A DNA stretch of 19,805 nucleotides, from contig CAMYVI010000012.1 in the NCBI GenBank assembly GCA_947302185.1, positions 1-19,805 of the forward strand, in the 5' to 3' direction. Source of the DNA: an uncultured Lachnospiraceae bacterium. Its GTDB lineage: Bacteria; Bacillota_A; Clostridia; Lachnospirales; Lachnospiraceae. Within the stretch, counting starts at the first letter, position 1. Every line of letters begins with the position of its first letter. The position numbers and the translations under genes are program-made. The notes below the pieces were generated by a model. That model did not search any database, was not told the origin of the DNA, and worked only from the letters and a program-made list of their open reading frames with translations. This document shows positions 7,393 to 16,611 of the stretch, one piece after another.

Positions 7393-10300
7393 TCACGCAG
7401 CATGTCTCATTCTCATCGCTGACAATGCTCCCGCAAAGCCGGTGAGAATGATGCCGAGGAGATAAATCAGACCGGTTCCGGGGCCGCCGGTACTCGGGAG
7501 GCTGACGCCGGTTGTGTTGATTATCGTTATAGTCCAGCAGTTTCCTTCTTTTACCGGTACATTATAAATGCCGGCCGGATCTCCCGCTGTACCTATATAG
7601 GATAAGGCAACATTATCGCTGCTTATCTCCATTCTTATCAAAACGTCAAGCTTGTTATAGCCTGCAGGCACATCGTCCTCTTCAATAATGTAGACTCCCG
7701 CCGGCAAAAGTCCGGACCAGTAAACACCTGTCGTTTCAGCGGAAGTAAGACCTGTCAGCGGCAGGTTGTCCACGACGACGACATTGCCTTTTTGGTCCAG
7801 ATGTTCTCCTGTCGCCGTATACAGGGTGAACTCCGCACCTCCCAGCGCTTCCTGCGTGAGAGTCTGATCCGTATTGTTCACGCCCACCTTCTTTAAGACT
7901 ACCGGTACTCCGCCGGGAGAGTTGGTAAATGTGATCATATCTTCTGATGTCACGGTCATTGTGAAGCTTTTTTCTGCTGTGTCCTCATCCTCTGCATCGT
8001 TTGCAGAAGTAATCGAGGTCGCATAGCCTTCCGCTGCCTCACTTATGATGAGCCTTGCTCCGACAGGCACCGAAAGGACCTGTGTGCCGTTGTGAGCGAG
8101 AGAGAAGCTGACGATTCCTTCGGCATCTGTAATCAGACTGCGGCTACTGTCAAGCGGATCCTGATAAACCGGGTAAACAGTGACCGGATCTGCTCCGATC
8201 TTTAGTGCGGCAGTAAACGGAAATACATTCGTATCGCTTGTATCAGTAAGCAATTTTTTCACTGTGATATCTGCCGTCTTACGTGTATTGGTAAATGCAA
8301 TAGTTGTGTCATCGGAAACATCGGATAACGTATAACCGGCTGCCGCTACAGAATTTCCTGTTCCAGATACCACTGTCGTATCATACAGGCCGGACAGTTC
8401 AGATACATCCTCCGTCACTGTTACATCAGCCCCGACAGGAACCCGAATCGTCTTTTGGGCCGGGGTCATTGTCGTTGGTACGAAAGTAAACTGTTCGGTT
8501 CCGGTCACCGTATCTTCCTCTGACAGCCAGGCAGGCGTGTAGTTATAGGTAAAAGTAAAGTCAAACTGTCTCTGGGTAATCAGCGGATCTACGAGAGTCT
8601 TTGTGATGGTGATCTCCTTCGTCTCCACATTATAAACTGTTACGATATAACCGTTTTCGGCATCTCCCGTCACCTTAACGTTGTCAGATGTACAGGATAC
8701 TCCGTCTCCGGTCACATTGACCGTTACCGGTTCCGAAAGGCCGAGATAGCCATCCTCTGTCCATGTTTCAGTCAGTGTATAGCTGCCCACATACAAGTCG
8801 TCGCTGTTATAAATCAGGCCGTTGTTCTCCTCGTTCGTATAGAGATTCGTGCCGAGGAGTCCCGTCTCGGAAGCGAGCGTGAAAAAGGCCTCGACCGCGC
8901 CTGCCGTTCCGTTCTGGTCTGCTTTTACAAAACGGACCGGATAGGATTTCAGTGTATTTTTAAATGTAACAGTCACATCGTCCGTCACGGTAAAGGTAGT
9001 TGTCTTGCCCTCCTGCGCAGGTTCGGTTCCGATCTCTGCCGTTGTGTCATAATTGTTATCGGCAGCTTCCGTAATCGTCAGCACCGCACCGGCAGGAATT
9101 CCTTTTAGCGATTCTGTGTTGACGGAACCGCTGGTGACGTAAAATGTACCGAGATCTTTTGTCACGCCGTCCAGCTCATAGGATGCAGTGAAACCGAACC
9201 GGGCCGTTGCGCTTGTATTGTCGAACAGTTCCTTCCCGACGGAGATGTCTTTCGTCTCACGGGTATTAGTGTAAATAACAGTACCGCCGGCATCTGTATC
9301 AAAAGAGACGGTTCTTCCGGTGATAGTATAGGGAATATCCGATGTATTACTGTCATTTTCCAGTTGCAGATGATGTACATCTGTCTGTGCAGCACGTGTC
9401 ATTTCCGTCATGTAATAGTCAGCAGGCGATTCCGTAACATTGACTTTTTCCGATCCGTTATAAGAGCCAGTTCCGTTGGAAGAATGCTGCCATCTGACAG
9501 TTTTTTTCTGAGATACGACCTCAGCATCGTTCTCGTCAAAGACCTGAACAATGGCCTCCACATAGGCAGGACTGCCTGACGTTCCTGTGCTGTTGGAATC
9601 CGTGATCAGCAGGTATCCGCCGTGTTTTATGGTAAATGTTTTCGAGCTGTTTGAGCCGGAAGACACATCATAATCTACTCCGTTGCGTCTGAACGTACCT
9701 GTCAGACTCACGGTGAACGTGAAGTCCTGGCTTTGGTTGCCGGGCATCGGTACTTCTTTAAATACCTTTACAATATGTGAATCAGCGGAAGCCTTCCACA
9801 CAGCATAAAGTGTCTCGACCTTTGTTCCGCTTTCCGTTGTCTCGGCATTCCGGAAGAATTCTTCCAGATTGTCGATTGTCCAGTCGTTTGCCGTGCTGTA
9901 ATCCGGTACTGTGGCGTCCGGATCAAATGCCCATCCTATGAGCTCATACCCGATGCGGGTGCTCGTGTTCGGCAGGCGGGCAGTCTTGGGATCGCCGTCA
10001 CCCGTCAGTACATCCTCTGCTTCGTAATTGTATTCCTGAGTGCCGCCTCCTTCATAATTATCATCCAGAACGATTGTATAGTCGTTCGGTTTGGATTCAA
10101 ATGTTACGATCAGACCGGTCCGGTCTGTGATCAAAGTTTCATCAAAGGAAAATGGTTTCCCGTTATCCGTCTGTCCTGAAGGAAGTGTATGGGAATGTTC
10201 ATTTCCGCCCGCGGTATGTGAGTACTCTGTGTTTTTATACAAAGTATCATCAAGCGTTACTTCACTGCTCCAGGTCAGGACATTTCCTGTTCCCAGCGTG

Positions 10301-13300
10301 TTCGTCCCGCTGATTGTGATACCTTTCTCCGCCCCGTGCGGTATGGCGAGGGTAATACTTTCACCTTCCGGAACGGTAATGTTCCCCAGATCTTCCAGTG
10401 GCGTGCGGGTATAAGTACCATCCACAGTATTGACGACCTGAAGCGCCGACGCATCCGTTGAACTGAGAGACAGTATCACATCTCCGACATCAGTGTCGTT
10501 CTTAAAGGTAATATATACCATCGGCTCCCAGACGGCATAAATCGTCTCCCGGTCCGTCCTCTGTACAGAGATAACCGAATCTGACGGATAGGTGGCGACA
10601 TAGTCGCCTTCATTGGATTCATCATCAAAGCCGAGCAGGAAATGGCCGTCCGGATGGACAAAATAATTTTTTCCGTCCGAGGCGATTACGCCGGTTTCCG
10701 TCGCATATTTATAGAGGTGAACTTCCTCATTGGACTGAATATCTCCGAATTCGATGATTTCCGTATCCCCGGCATCTGTTGTCACTGTCGCTGCCACGGT
10801 GCCGACGGTTCCCGTCCACGTATCTGTAAGGTCAGTATTTTCCGTCAGCTCTGAGGCTCCGTCCGTAGAAAGGAAACCGGTATTCGCGTCCAGCGTCAGG
10901 TTCGCAATCTCCGGTCTGCGGTAAGAGCCCGTTTTTTTCTCGTAGACTGCCTGCATATGGATAACGCTGTCTGCGTCTGCGAGGGCTGCCTGAACGATAA
11001 AGTCGTCATCCGGATCATAGAAAACACCATCTTCGAGAGGAACATATACTGTATTCCCGCTGCCGTCGGTTTTCAGCGCCACAAGTCTCCATCCACGGAA
11101 AATGTAAGAGTCGTCCTCAATAAGCACGCCGTCTGCCGTAATATTATCCGGCTGTCTGGTGATGCTCGTGTCTGCACCGTCAGCATAGCTCAGGGTAGCC
11201 GCTCCGTCCTCCGGATCGATCCATGACGGCAGAGATCCGTTGATCTTCGTTCCGTCCCCCATGACGTAATCCGCGTGATACATAATTGTGTATCCGCCAT
11301 CCAGACGCCATTTTGCCGTCAGCGTGAAGGGTTCCTCGACAGGATCCTCAAAGTTATAGGGCATTTTTTCGTCGTCTTTATACCAGCCAAGGAAAATGTA
11401 ACTTTCTTTGTTGTTGCACTTCCTGTATTTCTGGTCGGAGACATACAGCTGCTTCCATGCGGCAAAACTGAGCAGCTGCGTTCCCGGATAGGTATCCGTC
11501 ATCAGCGTAAGATTCGTCTGCAGCCAGTCATGATAAAATCGATAGTATTCCTCCAGCTCCTCTTCTGTCACATAGAGCGCGTTACGGAGAGCAGACGGCA
11601 GACCCGGACCGTCCGTAGTCTGGTACTGCGTATTGATATAGTAGTAAATCTGACCGTCATATGTCTCGGCGACAGCATCGCTGATCGGCACATAATTTCT
11701 TGACAGCGTATACTCACTGATGGGCTCACCGTAATCTGCGTTGATATACGTCGACTGGCTGGAATTATAACCGGAATCGGCAGGTCTCTCACCGTCAATC
11801 GCCTCGCGGTTAAAGGGTTCAACACTGTACGGATTTCCGTGATAAGTGCCGGTATAGGCCGTACCCGTGTGGTCGATATGGTCGATTTCCGCGCCGTTCG
11901 GATCGACCTTTACGCGGTATCTCAGGGGTTGATATACAGCGTAAAGGATGATGTCGCTGTCCGGCATTGTCGTGTTGAAGTTGAACGGATTTCCAAGACC
12001 GTCAGCGTTATCATACCAGCCGGCAAAGGTATGGCCTTCCGGAGTGTTTGCAATCGCTGTCTGAGTGTAGATATCTGCATTTGCCAGAGACTGTCCGTAA
12101 TAGTATGTATATGACTCGTGGTCCGGATCGACAAACGTATTGGGTTCATTTGATCCGGAACCGTATACATATGAAATAGTGTGCTCGTTAGGCATGAATT
12201 TGAACTGCATGATCATACCCGTGCCAACACCGGCTTCGGTCAGTTCTGGGATTTCATAGGCACTATAATTGCTGCCGGGTGTCTGCTCAGTTCCGTTCGC
12301 TGATAAAACTTTTGTATCAACCAGTGTGTATCCGGAATACGTCGGCGGGGTCTGAAGGTCCGGGTTACTTCCTGAACCCGCAGTGATTACGAATTTATCC
12401 GTGGGATCCGAAGGATACTCGAGTGTATCCGGATCAGCCAGATAAATACGATACAGATACTTTTTGGCACCGCTCAGCGTCGTATAGCGGCAGCGGAACT
12501 CCTGCGTAATACCGTGTTCGCCTGTGACTGTGTTGTTTTCGTCAACAGTAATTGCCACATAATTGTCCGGATTCACATTGGTAACTTTAGTATTATAATT
12601 CGGTATCGTTCCACCGGTCAGGATCAGGTCCTCAGACATCGTCTCAAAGTATCCCTTGATACTTGTATTGAGTCTTGCATTGTAGTAGGAATCCCTCTGA
12701 CCAAGCCAGCCGACAAATGAATAACTGTTGGTGCCGTTTACTCTGACAGGTTGAGAACCCGGATAGCGGTCCATGATGTTCTCACCGTATTTTGCAGTGA
12801 TGTCGTAATAGAATACGATATAGGGGGTTCCGCTTACCGTTGTAGAATAAGTCCCCGTGTATTCAGAGGGACTGAAAGGGTTCGTTGTTCCGAGATCATA
12901 TCGTTTCTGCGTAAGGAAGGTTTCCCAATTATCGTTTGCACCGTAGTTTGAAGACGTCGTGTTGGAAACTGAGTATTGCCAGGTCCCGGGTACAGTTTCT
13001 TCCTTGTAGAGAACTCCCGTATACGGAAGTGTAGCAGGCGCATCTGTATTATAGTACCAACCCTGTGCATCGTGCGATATTGATTGCATAGAACCATCGA
13101 TAAAACCAAGTGAGTAGGAGGTATCAGATTCGGAATCAGCTGTTCGATGATAGCGGGTACTGTTGCCGTAGTTGGTGCTATCGTTGTAGGTATACATGTT
13201 TATGGTTCTGTCTAACCAGTACAGCTGAGGATATTGATTACCGTTTTTACGGTAATAAGTTGTGGGATAAACAGGGTTTGTCACACTTCTACGGCTAGCA

Positions 13301-16300
13301 TCATAGATTGTACCGGTGTACTCAGCTGACCCTGCGGTATTATATCTGGATAAGTAATGCTCGGTGGTACTGCTATATTTTAACTCGACTACGTTTCCGT
13401 TTACCACGCCATACTGAGGCATCTCATTTCCGTTTGTTTCCTGATACCGATATCCGTCGTAATCATGCCGCGTTGTCACCGTTCCCGGATACGTATAGCC
13501 GCCGTTTCCGTCTGGTGTCAATGCCACCAAGTTTCCGTTAATGTTGCCGTAAACAGTTCCGGTATATTCTGCGGCTTCCTCCGAAGTCATCTGTGAATAG
13601 GTCGTAGTGGATCCGCCTGTGCCTGTTCTTCGTGCGAATCCTATATCAAACCGCAGCGTATAGACATCACGGTCATAATACACATTGACGATTGTAGAGC
13701 CGTCGCCTTCGATGACCTTCTGTTGAATTCCGGTCTGATTACCGCTCGAATCCGGATCCTGATCTTCGCACAGATGGCAGAACCGCAGGTTATTATCTGT
13801 GTAAACAGCGCTGTTTTCCGATATTTCCGTCGCTGCTGTCTGTGTACCCGCAACACCCTGCATCGTTTCGTAATGCATCAGGGAGTAACCATCGTCATCT
13901 GCGTTCTGAAGCCAGTAGACGACAGTGTAATCGACGGTCTCCGGCTCCCACTTCGCATAGACGGTAAGACCGTCCTGTGAGAGCCCTCTGTAGAAATAGA
14001 GATTACCGTCGGGAGTGACTTCATAGGCTTTATCGGAGCCGCTGTAAATCGTCTGTCCCTTGATGTCGTCTGTAAATTCGCCGTTTCCGTCCGTAAGCTG
14101 CGTGCCGGTTCCGTTAAATTCGCTGTCCTGTTCGGTGTACCATCCCTTGAATACATATCCGGGTCTTGTGGGTACGGGGAGAGAAGTCAGGGAATTTCCC
14201 ATGCCCTCATCATTAGTCAGACGATATTGTGCGCCGACATAACTCGATCCGTTTCCGGACATGCCTGTGTTATAGTAGATCCAACGGGCTTCCGCAAAGA
14301 CCGGATATAGATCATAGGCATAACTGCTCTCGCCCGGATTTTTTTCGACAGTAATGTAATATCCGTCCGAACTTCCGGCGCTGTTCACTTCATTGCCGTC
14401 CTCGTCCACTGTCGCATAGTAATTTGTACCGGCATCCTCTTCCTGCCATCCGACGAAGACCAGATGTCTCGCATCGGGGCTCGGGCACATCACATTACCG
14501 ATTCGGACATCTGCCTGACTGTCGTTGCCGAAAACGATGAGCTTTCGTGTCAAGAGGCTGTTTTTCAGCCCGCTTTCGGAACCGGCTGAGTCCATGTGGA
14601 AATTGACGAAGTAATAATCCTCATAAAGCGGCGCCAGATAAACGTGGGCGCAGCCAAGTTCATCCGCCTCATAGATAAATTCTGTCCCGTTCAGTACCCA
14701 AGTAACGGTACCCGGAGTCTCGCTGCCGTCATAGTCCACGCTGATTGCCGTCTCGAACGGAACATTAAAAGGTTCTTCCGTCCACTGATAGACGATGGAT
14801 TCCGTTCCGGATCCGTCCACGATATACCAGCCGTAAAAATACTTTTCCGAGGTCGTCCCGTCCTGATTGTCTATAATGATATTTGCGGGGTTGTTGATTT
14901 TTTCAAGACCTTCCCCGTCCTGTAAAATCTGTGTCGTCTGATATTCGCCGTGTTTGTTTACGAATTCATAGGCGTCTGCCGTGTAGGAAACGGAACCCGT
15001 TTCCGAATCAGTGTTCTCCGTGTAGGCGGAATCAATAAAATGAAATTCGACACGCGGCGTAACGATATCTTCATCGCCCTCATGATTCACGATGACATAG
15101 ACTGAGAAGGAATCCGCCTCAAACTCTACAGCAGATCCAACCTCGCCGACATTTGTACTGTTTGCGACTACGTCGCAATCCTGACTGTCATCCGGAAAAT
15201 GAACAACATTCAGGTGGTCGCTGCCTGTGTCCGCCAGCTCGATTCTGACATCCACAGTTGTTCCGGTGACCGGCTGATACTTTATACTCGGATCGTATTT
15301 ATCCACAATTTTAATATCAAACAGCCGGATATATTCCGCGCTGCCTTCCACCAGACCGAGTGCATTCTCAGTGTATGCGACATATTCCTCATAACTCATG
15401 TTTTGAGTTGTGGATTCCTCCGGGAAAATTTCGGAAACATCCAGCTCTGCCTCCTCGGGAATGCCGGTATCAGGATCAAAGGTTACGGAAATACTGTAAT
15501 TATTTCCGTCGCTTGCAAGCACCGTTTTCTCAATTGTTGTCTCAATGATTGCATATACGGAAAAACCGGCCGTTTCAAAACGGATACCCTCAGAATCGGC
15601 AGTAGTTTCCATGACATCTGCCTGCTCTCCGAAATGTACGATGTGCAGAGCCTCATTCTCTACGGCTTCATCTTCCAGATTTATGGATACGTCAACAACG
15701 CTTCCCTCTGAGGGCCGGATTTCCTCTCCGGTGGGATCCAAAATCGAAATATCAAAAAAACGGGCATACTTAATAGCAGCTACATCGCATTTCAGTGCTT
15801 CTGCAGCCATGAAAAGATATCGATCGTATTCGGTTTCTGTATCAGAAGCCTCAACTTCAGCATCAGAAGCTCCGACTTCCGCATCAAAAGTTTCAGCTTG
15901 AGAGACAGAAGCATCAGCCTCCGTGTCAAAAATAGCTTCCGTATCAGTAACATCAGTTTCCTGACAGATTTCCGATACTATAAGCTCAGCCCCCGCCGGG
16001 ATTTCCGCATCTTCTCCGTAGGAGACGGATATTTTTAATGTGTTCCCGTCCTGTGTATCGTATTCACTGAAAAGAGGAGAGTAGTCCTCGGCAGCCTGAC
16101 TGTCAATTATGCCTGAGTCAGAGTCAGAATCTTGAACATTGTCCGGGGCTGATATGTCATAGCCATCCGGGAGAAAACTGTCATCGGACTCGAAGGTCAG
16201 CCCCGCTTCATCTTCAGCGGCCTGTTTTTCCAATGTGATGGCCGGGAGAATGAGCGAATAAGTTGTGACGAATACAACTACACAGGATAGGAGAAAGAGG

Positions 16301-16371
16301 ACTTTCTGCCATTTTTTCCACTTGATGGTAAATTGCAGAAGCGTCCTGAAGTCCTTATTCATGTGTTTCAT
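7393..16371 (-). CDS. Giant LPxTG-anchored surface protein with InlB-type and Cna-B-type repeats
   Basis: 2992 residues from ATG at 16371. A GTG two codons earlier is open but lies on the ribosome binding site AAGAGG, so ATG is chosen. Order seen: basic N-terminus and hydrophobic export segment ending TTYSLILPAITLE (36-48); short acidic linker; domain pair A1/A2 (about 110-278 and 284-428); then about 440-2198, a series of InlB/Listeria-Bacteroides-type modules with GW at 514, 641, 743, 1221, 1451, 1662, 1760 and 2146, often closing with (L/I/V)YA(V/K)W. A Tyr-rich insert lies at about 920-1210. Next come about six beta-sandwich domains (2195-2953), four with Lys/Glu/Asn triads (K2380/E2435/N2472, K2591/E2654/N2695, K2705/E2778/N2817, K2827/E2897/N2952). 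LPSTG at 2958-2962, a membrane segment and a basic tail close it. It is probably an adhesin or long wall-linked stalk; the ligand is unknown. Confidence 0.95.
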   Translation of the reverse strand: MKHMNKDFRTLLQFTIKWKKWQKVLFLLSCVVVFVTTYSLILPAITLEKQAAEDEAGLTFESDDSFLPDGYDISAPDNVQDSDSDSGIIDSQAAEDYSPLFSEYDTQDGNTLKISVSYGEDAEIPAGAELIVSEICQETDVTDTEAIFDTEADASVSQAETFDAEVGASDAEVEASDTETEYDRYLFMAAEALKCDVAAIKYARFFDISILDPTGEEIRPSEGSVVDVSINLEDEAVENEALHIVHFGEQADVMETTADSEGIRFETAGFSVYAIIETTIEKTVLASDGNNYSISVTFDPDTGIPEEAELDVSEIFPEESTTQNMSYEEYVAYTENALGLVEGSAEYIRLFDIKIVDKYDPSIKYQPVTGTTVDVRIELADTGSDHLNVVHFPDDSQDCDVVANSTNVGEVGSAVEFEADSFSVYVIVNHEGDEDIVTPRVEFHFIDSAYTENTDSETGSVSYTADAYEFVNKHGEYQTTQILQDGEGLEKINNPANIIIDNQDGTTSEKYFYGWYIVDGSGTESIVYQWTEEPFNVPFETAISVDYDGSETPGTVTWVLNGTEFIYEADELGCAHVYLAPLYEDYYFVNFHMDSAGSESGLKNSLLTRKLIVFGNDSQADVRIGNVMCPSPDARHLVFVGWQEEDAGTNYYATVDEDGNEVNSAGSSDGYYITVEKNPGESSYAYDLYPVFAEARWIYYNTGMSGNGSSYVGAQYRLTNDEGMGNSLTSLPVPTRPGYVFKGWYTEQDSEFNGTGTQLTDGNGEFTDDIKGQTIYSGSDKAYEVTPDGNLYFYRGLSQDGLTVYAKWEPETVDYTVVYWLQNADDDGYSLMHYETMQGVAGTQTAATEISENSAVYTDNNLRFCHLCEDQDPDSSGNQTGIQQKVIEGDGSTIVNVYYDRDVYTLRFDIGFARRTGTGGSTTTYSQMTSEEAAEYTGTVYGNINGNLVALTPDGNGGYTYPGTVTTRHDYDGYRYQETNGNEMPQYGVVNGNVVELKYSSTTEHYLSRYNTAGSAEYTGTIYDASRRSVTNPVYPTTYYRKNGNQYPQLYWLDRTINMYTYNDSTNYGNSTRYHRTADSESDTSYSLGFIDGSMQSISHDAQGWYYNTDAPATLPYTGVLYKEETVPGTWQYSVSNTTSSNYGANDNWETFLTQKRYDLGTTNPFSPSEYTGTYSTTVSGTPYIVFYYDITAKYGENIMDRYPGSQPVRVNGTNSYSFVGWLGQRDSYYNARLNTSIKGYFETMSEDLILTGGTIPNYNTKVTNVNPDNYVAITVDENNTVTGEHGITQEFRCRYTTLSGAKKYLYRIYLADPDTLEYPSDPTDKFVITAGSGSNPDLQTPPTYSGYTLVDTKVLSANGTEQTPGSNYSAYEIPELTEAGVGTGMIMQFKFMPNEHTISYVYGSGSNEPNTFVDPDHESYTYYYGQSLANADIYTQTAIANTPEGHTFAGWYDNADGLGNPFNFNTTMPDSDIILYAVYQPLRYRVKVDPNGAEIDHIDHTGTAYTGTYHGNPYSVEPFNREAIDGERPADSGYNSSQSTYINADYGEPISEYTLSRNYVPISDAVAETYDGQIYYYINTQYQTTDGPGLPSALRNALYVTEEELEEYYRFYHDWLQTNLTLMTDTYPGTQLLSFAAWKQLYVSDQKYRKCNNKESYIFLGWYKDDEKMPYNFEDPVEEPFTLTAKWRLDGGYTIMYHADYVMGDGTKINGSLPSWIDPEDGAATLSYADGADTSITRQPDNITADGVLIEDDSYIFRGWRLVALKTDGSGNTVYVPLEDGVFYDPDDDFIVQAALADADSVIHMQAVYEKKTGSYRRPEIANLTLDANTGFLSTDGASELTENTDLTDTWTGTVGTVAATVTTDAGDTEIIEFGDIQSNEEVHLYKYATETGVIASDGKNYFVHPDGHFLLGFDDESNEGDYVATYPSDSVISVQRTDRETIYAVWEPMVYITFKNDTDVGDVILSLSSTDASALQVVNTVDGTYTRTPLEDLGNITVPEGESITLAIPHGAEKGITISGTNTLGTGNVLTWSSEVTLDDTLYKNTEYSHTAGGNEHSHTLPSGQTDNGKPFSFDETLITDRTGLIVTFESKPNDYTIVLDDNYEGGGTQEYNYEAEDVLTGDGDPKTARLPNTSTRIGYELIGWAFDPDATVPDYSTANDWTIDNLEEFFRNAETTESGTKVETLYAVWKASADSHIVKVFKEVPMPGNQSQDFTFTVSLTGTFRRNGVDYDVSSGSNSSKTFTIKHGGYLLITDSNSTGTSGSPAYVEAIVQVFDENDAEVVSQKKTVRWQHSSNGTGSYNGSEKVNVTESPADYYMTEMTRAAQTDVHHLQLENDSNTSDIPYTITGRTVSFDTDAGGTVIYTNTRETKDISVGKELFDNTSATARFGFTASYELDGVTKDLGTFYVTSGSVNTESLKGIPAGAVLTITEAADNNYDTTAEIGTEPAQEGKTTTFTVTDDVTVTFKNTLKSYPVRFVKADQNGTAGAVEAFFTLASETGLLGTNLYTNEENNGLIYNSDDLYVGSYTLTETWTEDGYLGLSEPVTVNVTGDGVSCTSDNVKVTGDAENGYIVTVYNVETKEITITKTLVDPLITQRQFDFTFTYNYTPAWLSEEDTVTGTEQFTFVPTTMTPAQKTIRVPVGADVTVTEDVSELSGLYDTTVVSGTGNSVAAAGYTLSDVSDDTTIAFTNTRKTADITVKKLLTDTSDTNVFPFTAALKIGADPVTVYPVYQDPLDSSRSLITDAEGIVSFSLAHNGTQVLSVPVGARLIISEAAEGYATSITSANDAEDEDTAEKSFTMTVTSEDMITFTNSPGGVPVVLKKVGVNNTDQTLTQEALGGAEFTLYTATGEHLDQKGNVVVVDNLPLTGLTSAETTGVYWSGLLPAGVYIIEEDDVPAGYNKLDVLIRMEISSDNVALSYIGTAGDPAGIYNVPVKEGNCWTITIINTTGVSLPSTGGPGTGLIYLLGIILTGFAGALSAMRMRHAA
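7486..7500 (-). other. Sortase sorting motif LPSTG
   Basis: Codons for LPSTG followed by GPGTG, a hydrophobic segment (LIYLLGIILTGFAGALSAM) and the basic end RMRHAA. The LPxTGGPGT context is the same as in the neighbouring giant protein, so both are probably substrates of the same sortase, which is not encoded in this window. Confidence 0.93.
7513..9789 (-). repeat. C-terminal chain of Cna-B/SpaA-like domains (residues about 2195-2953)
   Basis: Successive units begin with a lysine strand (VGKEL, ITKTL, VKKLL, LKKVG) and contain a G(A/V)xxxIxE strand with Glu. They end with an aromatic-x-Asn strand (FKN, FTN, FTN, IIN). The second to last type, with (I/V)P(A/V)GAxLxI(T/S)E, is the pattern of pilin-like isopeptide domains; the final one is SpaA-like, with GAEFTLY and VPAGYNKL. 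Crosslinking is inferred from residue placement. Confidence 0.75.
9778..15054 (-). repeat. InlB/Listeria-Bacteroides-type repeat core (residues about 440-2198)
   Basis: Eight modules share an aromatic-x-GW(Y/Q/L/R/A) motif, a variable loop rich in D, N and G, and a closing strand such as VYAKWEP, LYAVYQP, LTAKW, MQAVYEK, IYAVWEP or LYAVWKA. The pattern matches the InlB B-repeat (small beta-grasp-like domain), which spaces adhesins from the surface. Module length is irregular and several are separated by long unique inserts, so this is a divergent and not a tandem-identical array. Confidence 0.8.
12742..13614 (-). repeat. Tyrosine-rich YTGT segment (residues about 920-1210)
   Basis: The segment is unusually rich in Tyr, Thr, Asn and Gly and carries a short recurring motif: EYTGTVY (935-941), EYTGTIY (1017-1023), PYTGVLY (1116-1122) and EYTGTYS (1170-1176), with a further AYTGTYH at 1505-1511. 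NGN(L/V)VxL and GN(E/Q)xPQ motifs are also repeated (NGNLVAL/NGNVVEL, GNEMPQ/GNQYPQ). It interrupts the InlB-type modules. I know no family for it. Confidence 0.7.
15088..16044 (-). repeat. Duplicated N-terminal domain pair A1/A2, larger protein
   Basis: Residues about 110-278 and 284-428 repeat the plan of the paired domain in the neighbouring protein: IPxxAEL..EI, Y..Y...A..AL, R(F/L)FDI.I.D, (IR/YQ)P..G, VDV.I.L.D, (H/N)(I/V)VHF and a closing (T/D).FSVY.I strand. The first copy contains an acidic insertion (15826-15957). Confidence 0.8.
15826..15957 (-). repeat. Acidic low-complexity insertion inside domain A1
   Basis: About 44 codons encode imperfect units of the type DAEV-AS-D and DTEA built from D, A, E, V, S and T. 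At DNA level, short units such as GCATCAGAAGC and related forms recur on the plus strand. The paralogue has only a few residues at this place, so it is a recent slippage-type or recombination-type expansion. Confidence 0.75.
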
Positions 16372-16382
16372 AGACACCTCTT
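16214..16382 (-). repeat. Paralogous 5' block shared with 6901-7069
   Basis: Gap-free partner of the block at the start of the downstream giant gene, including the ribosome binding site and about the first 53 codons. Similarity drops quickly upstream of the ribosome binding site, so the promoters are not copies of each other. Confidence 0.9.
16377..16382 (-). promoter_or_regulatory. Ribosome binding site of the 2992-residue protein
   Basis: AAGAGG five bases before ATG at 16371, in the same position as in the paralogue. The upstream in-frame GTG at 16377 overlaps this site and is therefore rejected as the start. Confidence 0.85.
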
Positions 16383-16580
16383 GTTCTTATGTATACTTCC
16401 CGCATCGTTTTCTGACTCATTTGCAGCTGTCAGAGGCTTATTAGCGTTTTTGTCGGGGAAATAGAGGCGGGAAGGTTACGATGTTTCCGGTTGATGAGAC
16501 TCCTGTGCATTGAATGGGAGATATTTACGTTATTTCAAGAGTAAAACTGAATTACTTCTTATGATTAGTGTAATTAAATA

Positions 16581-16610
16581 ATTATATTGTGAATATTCAG
16601 TGTATGTAAA
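16581..16610 (-). promoter_or_regulatory. SigA-type promoter of the 2992-residue protein gene
   Basis: On the minus strand, TTTACA (16605-16610, five of six consensus bases), an 18-base spacer and a perfect TATAAT (16581-16586). The -35 box touches the T-run of the upstream terminator. The predicted start near 16574 gives a leader of about 200 bases, much longer than that of the paralogue. Confidence 0.7.
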
Positions 16611-16611
16611 T

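Noticed and set aside
9778..15054. CRISPR-like or tandem DNA repeat array
   Set aside because: The repetition is at protein level (GW motifs), with irregular spacing and diverged DNA; no regular repeat/spacer pattern is present.
16372..16377. GTG start two codons upstream for the larger giant protein
   Set aside because: It overlaps the AAGAGG ribosome binding site, and the paralogue starts at the equivalent ATG.
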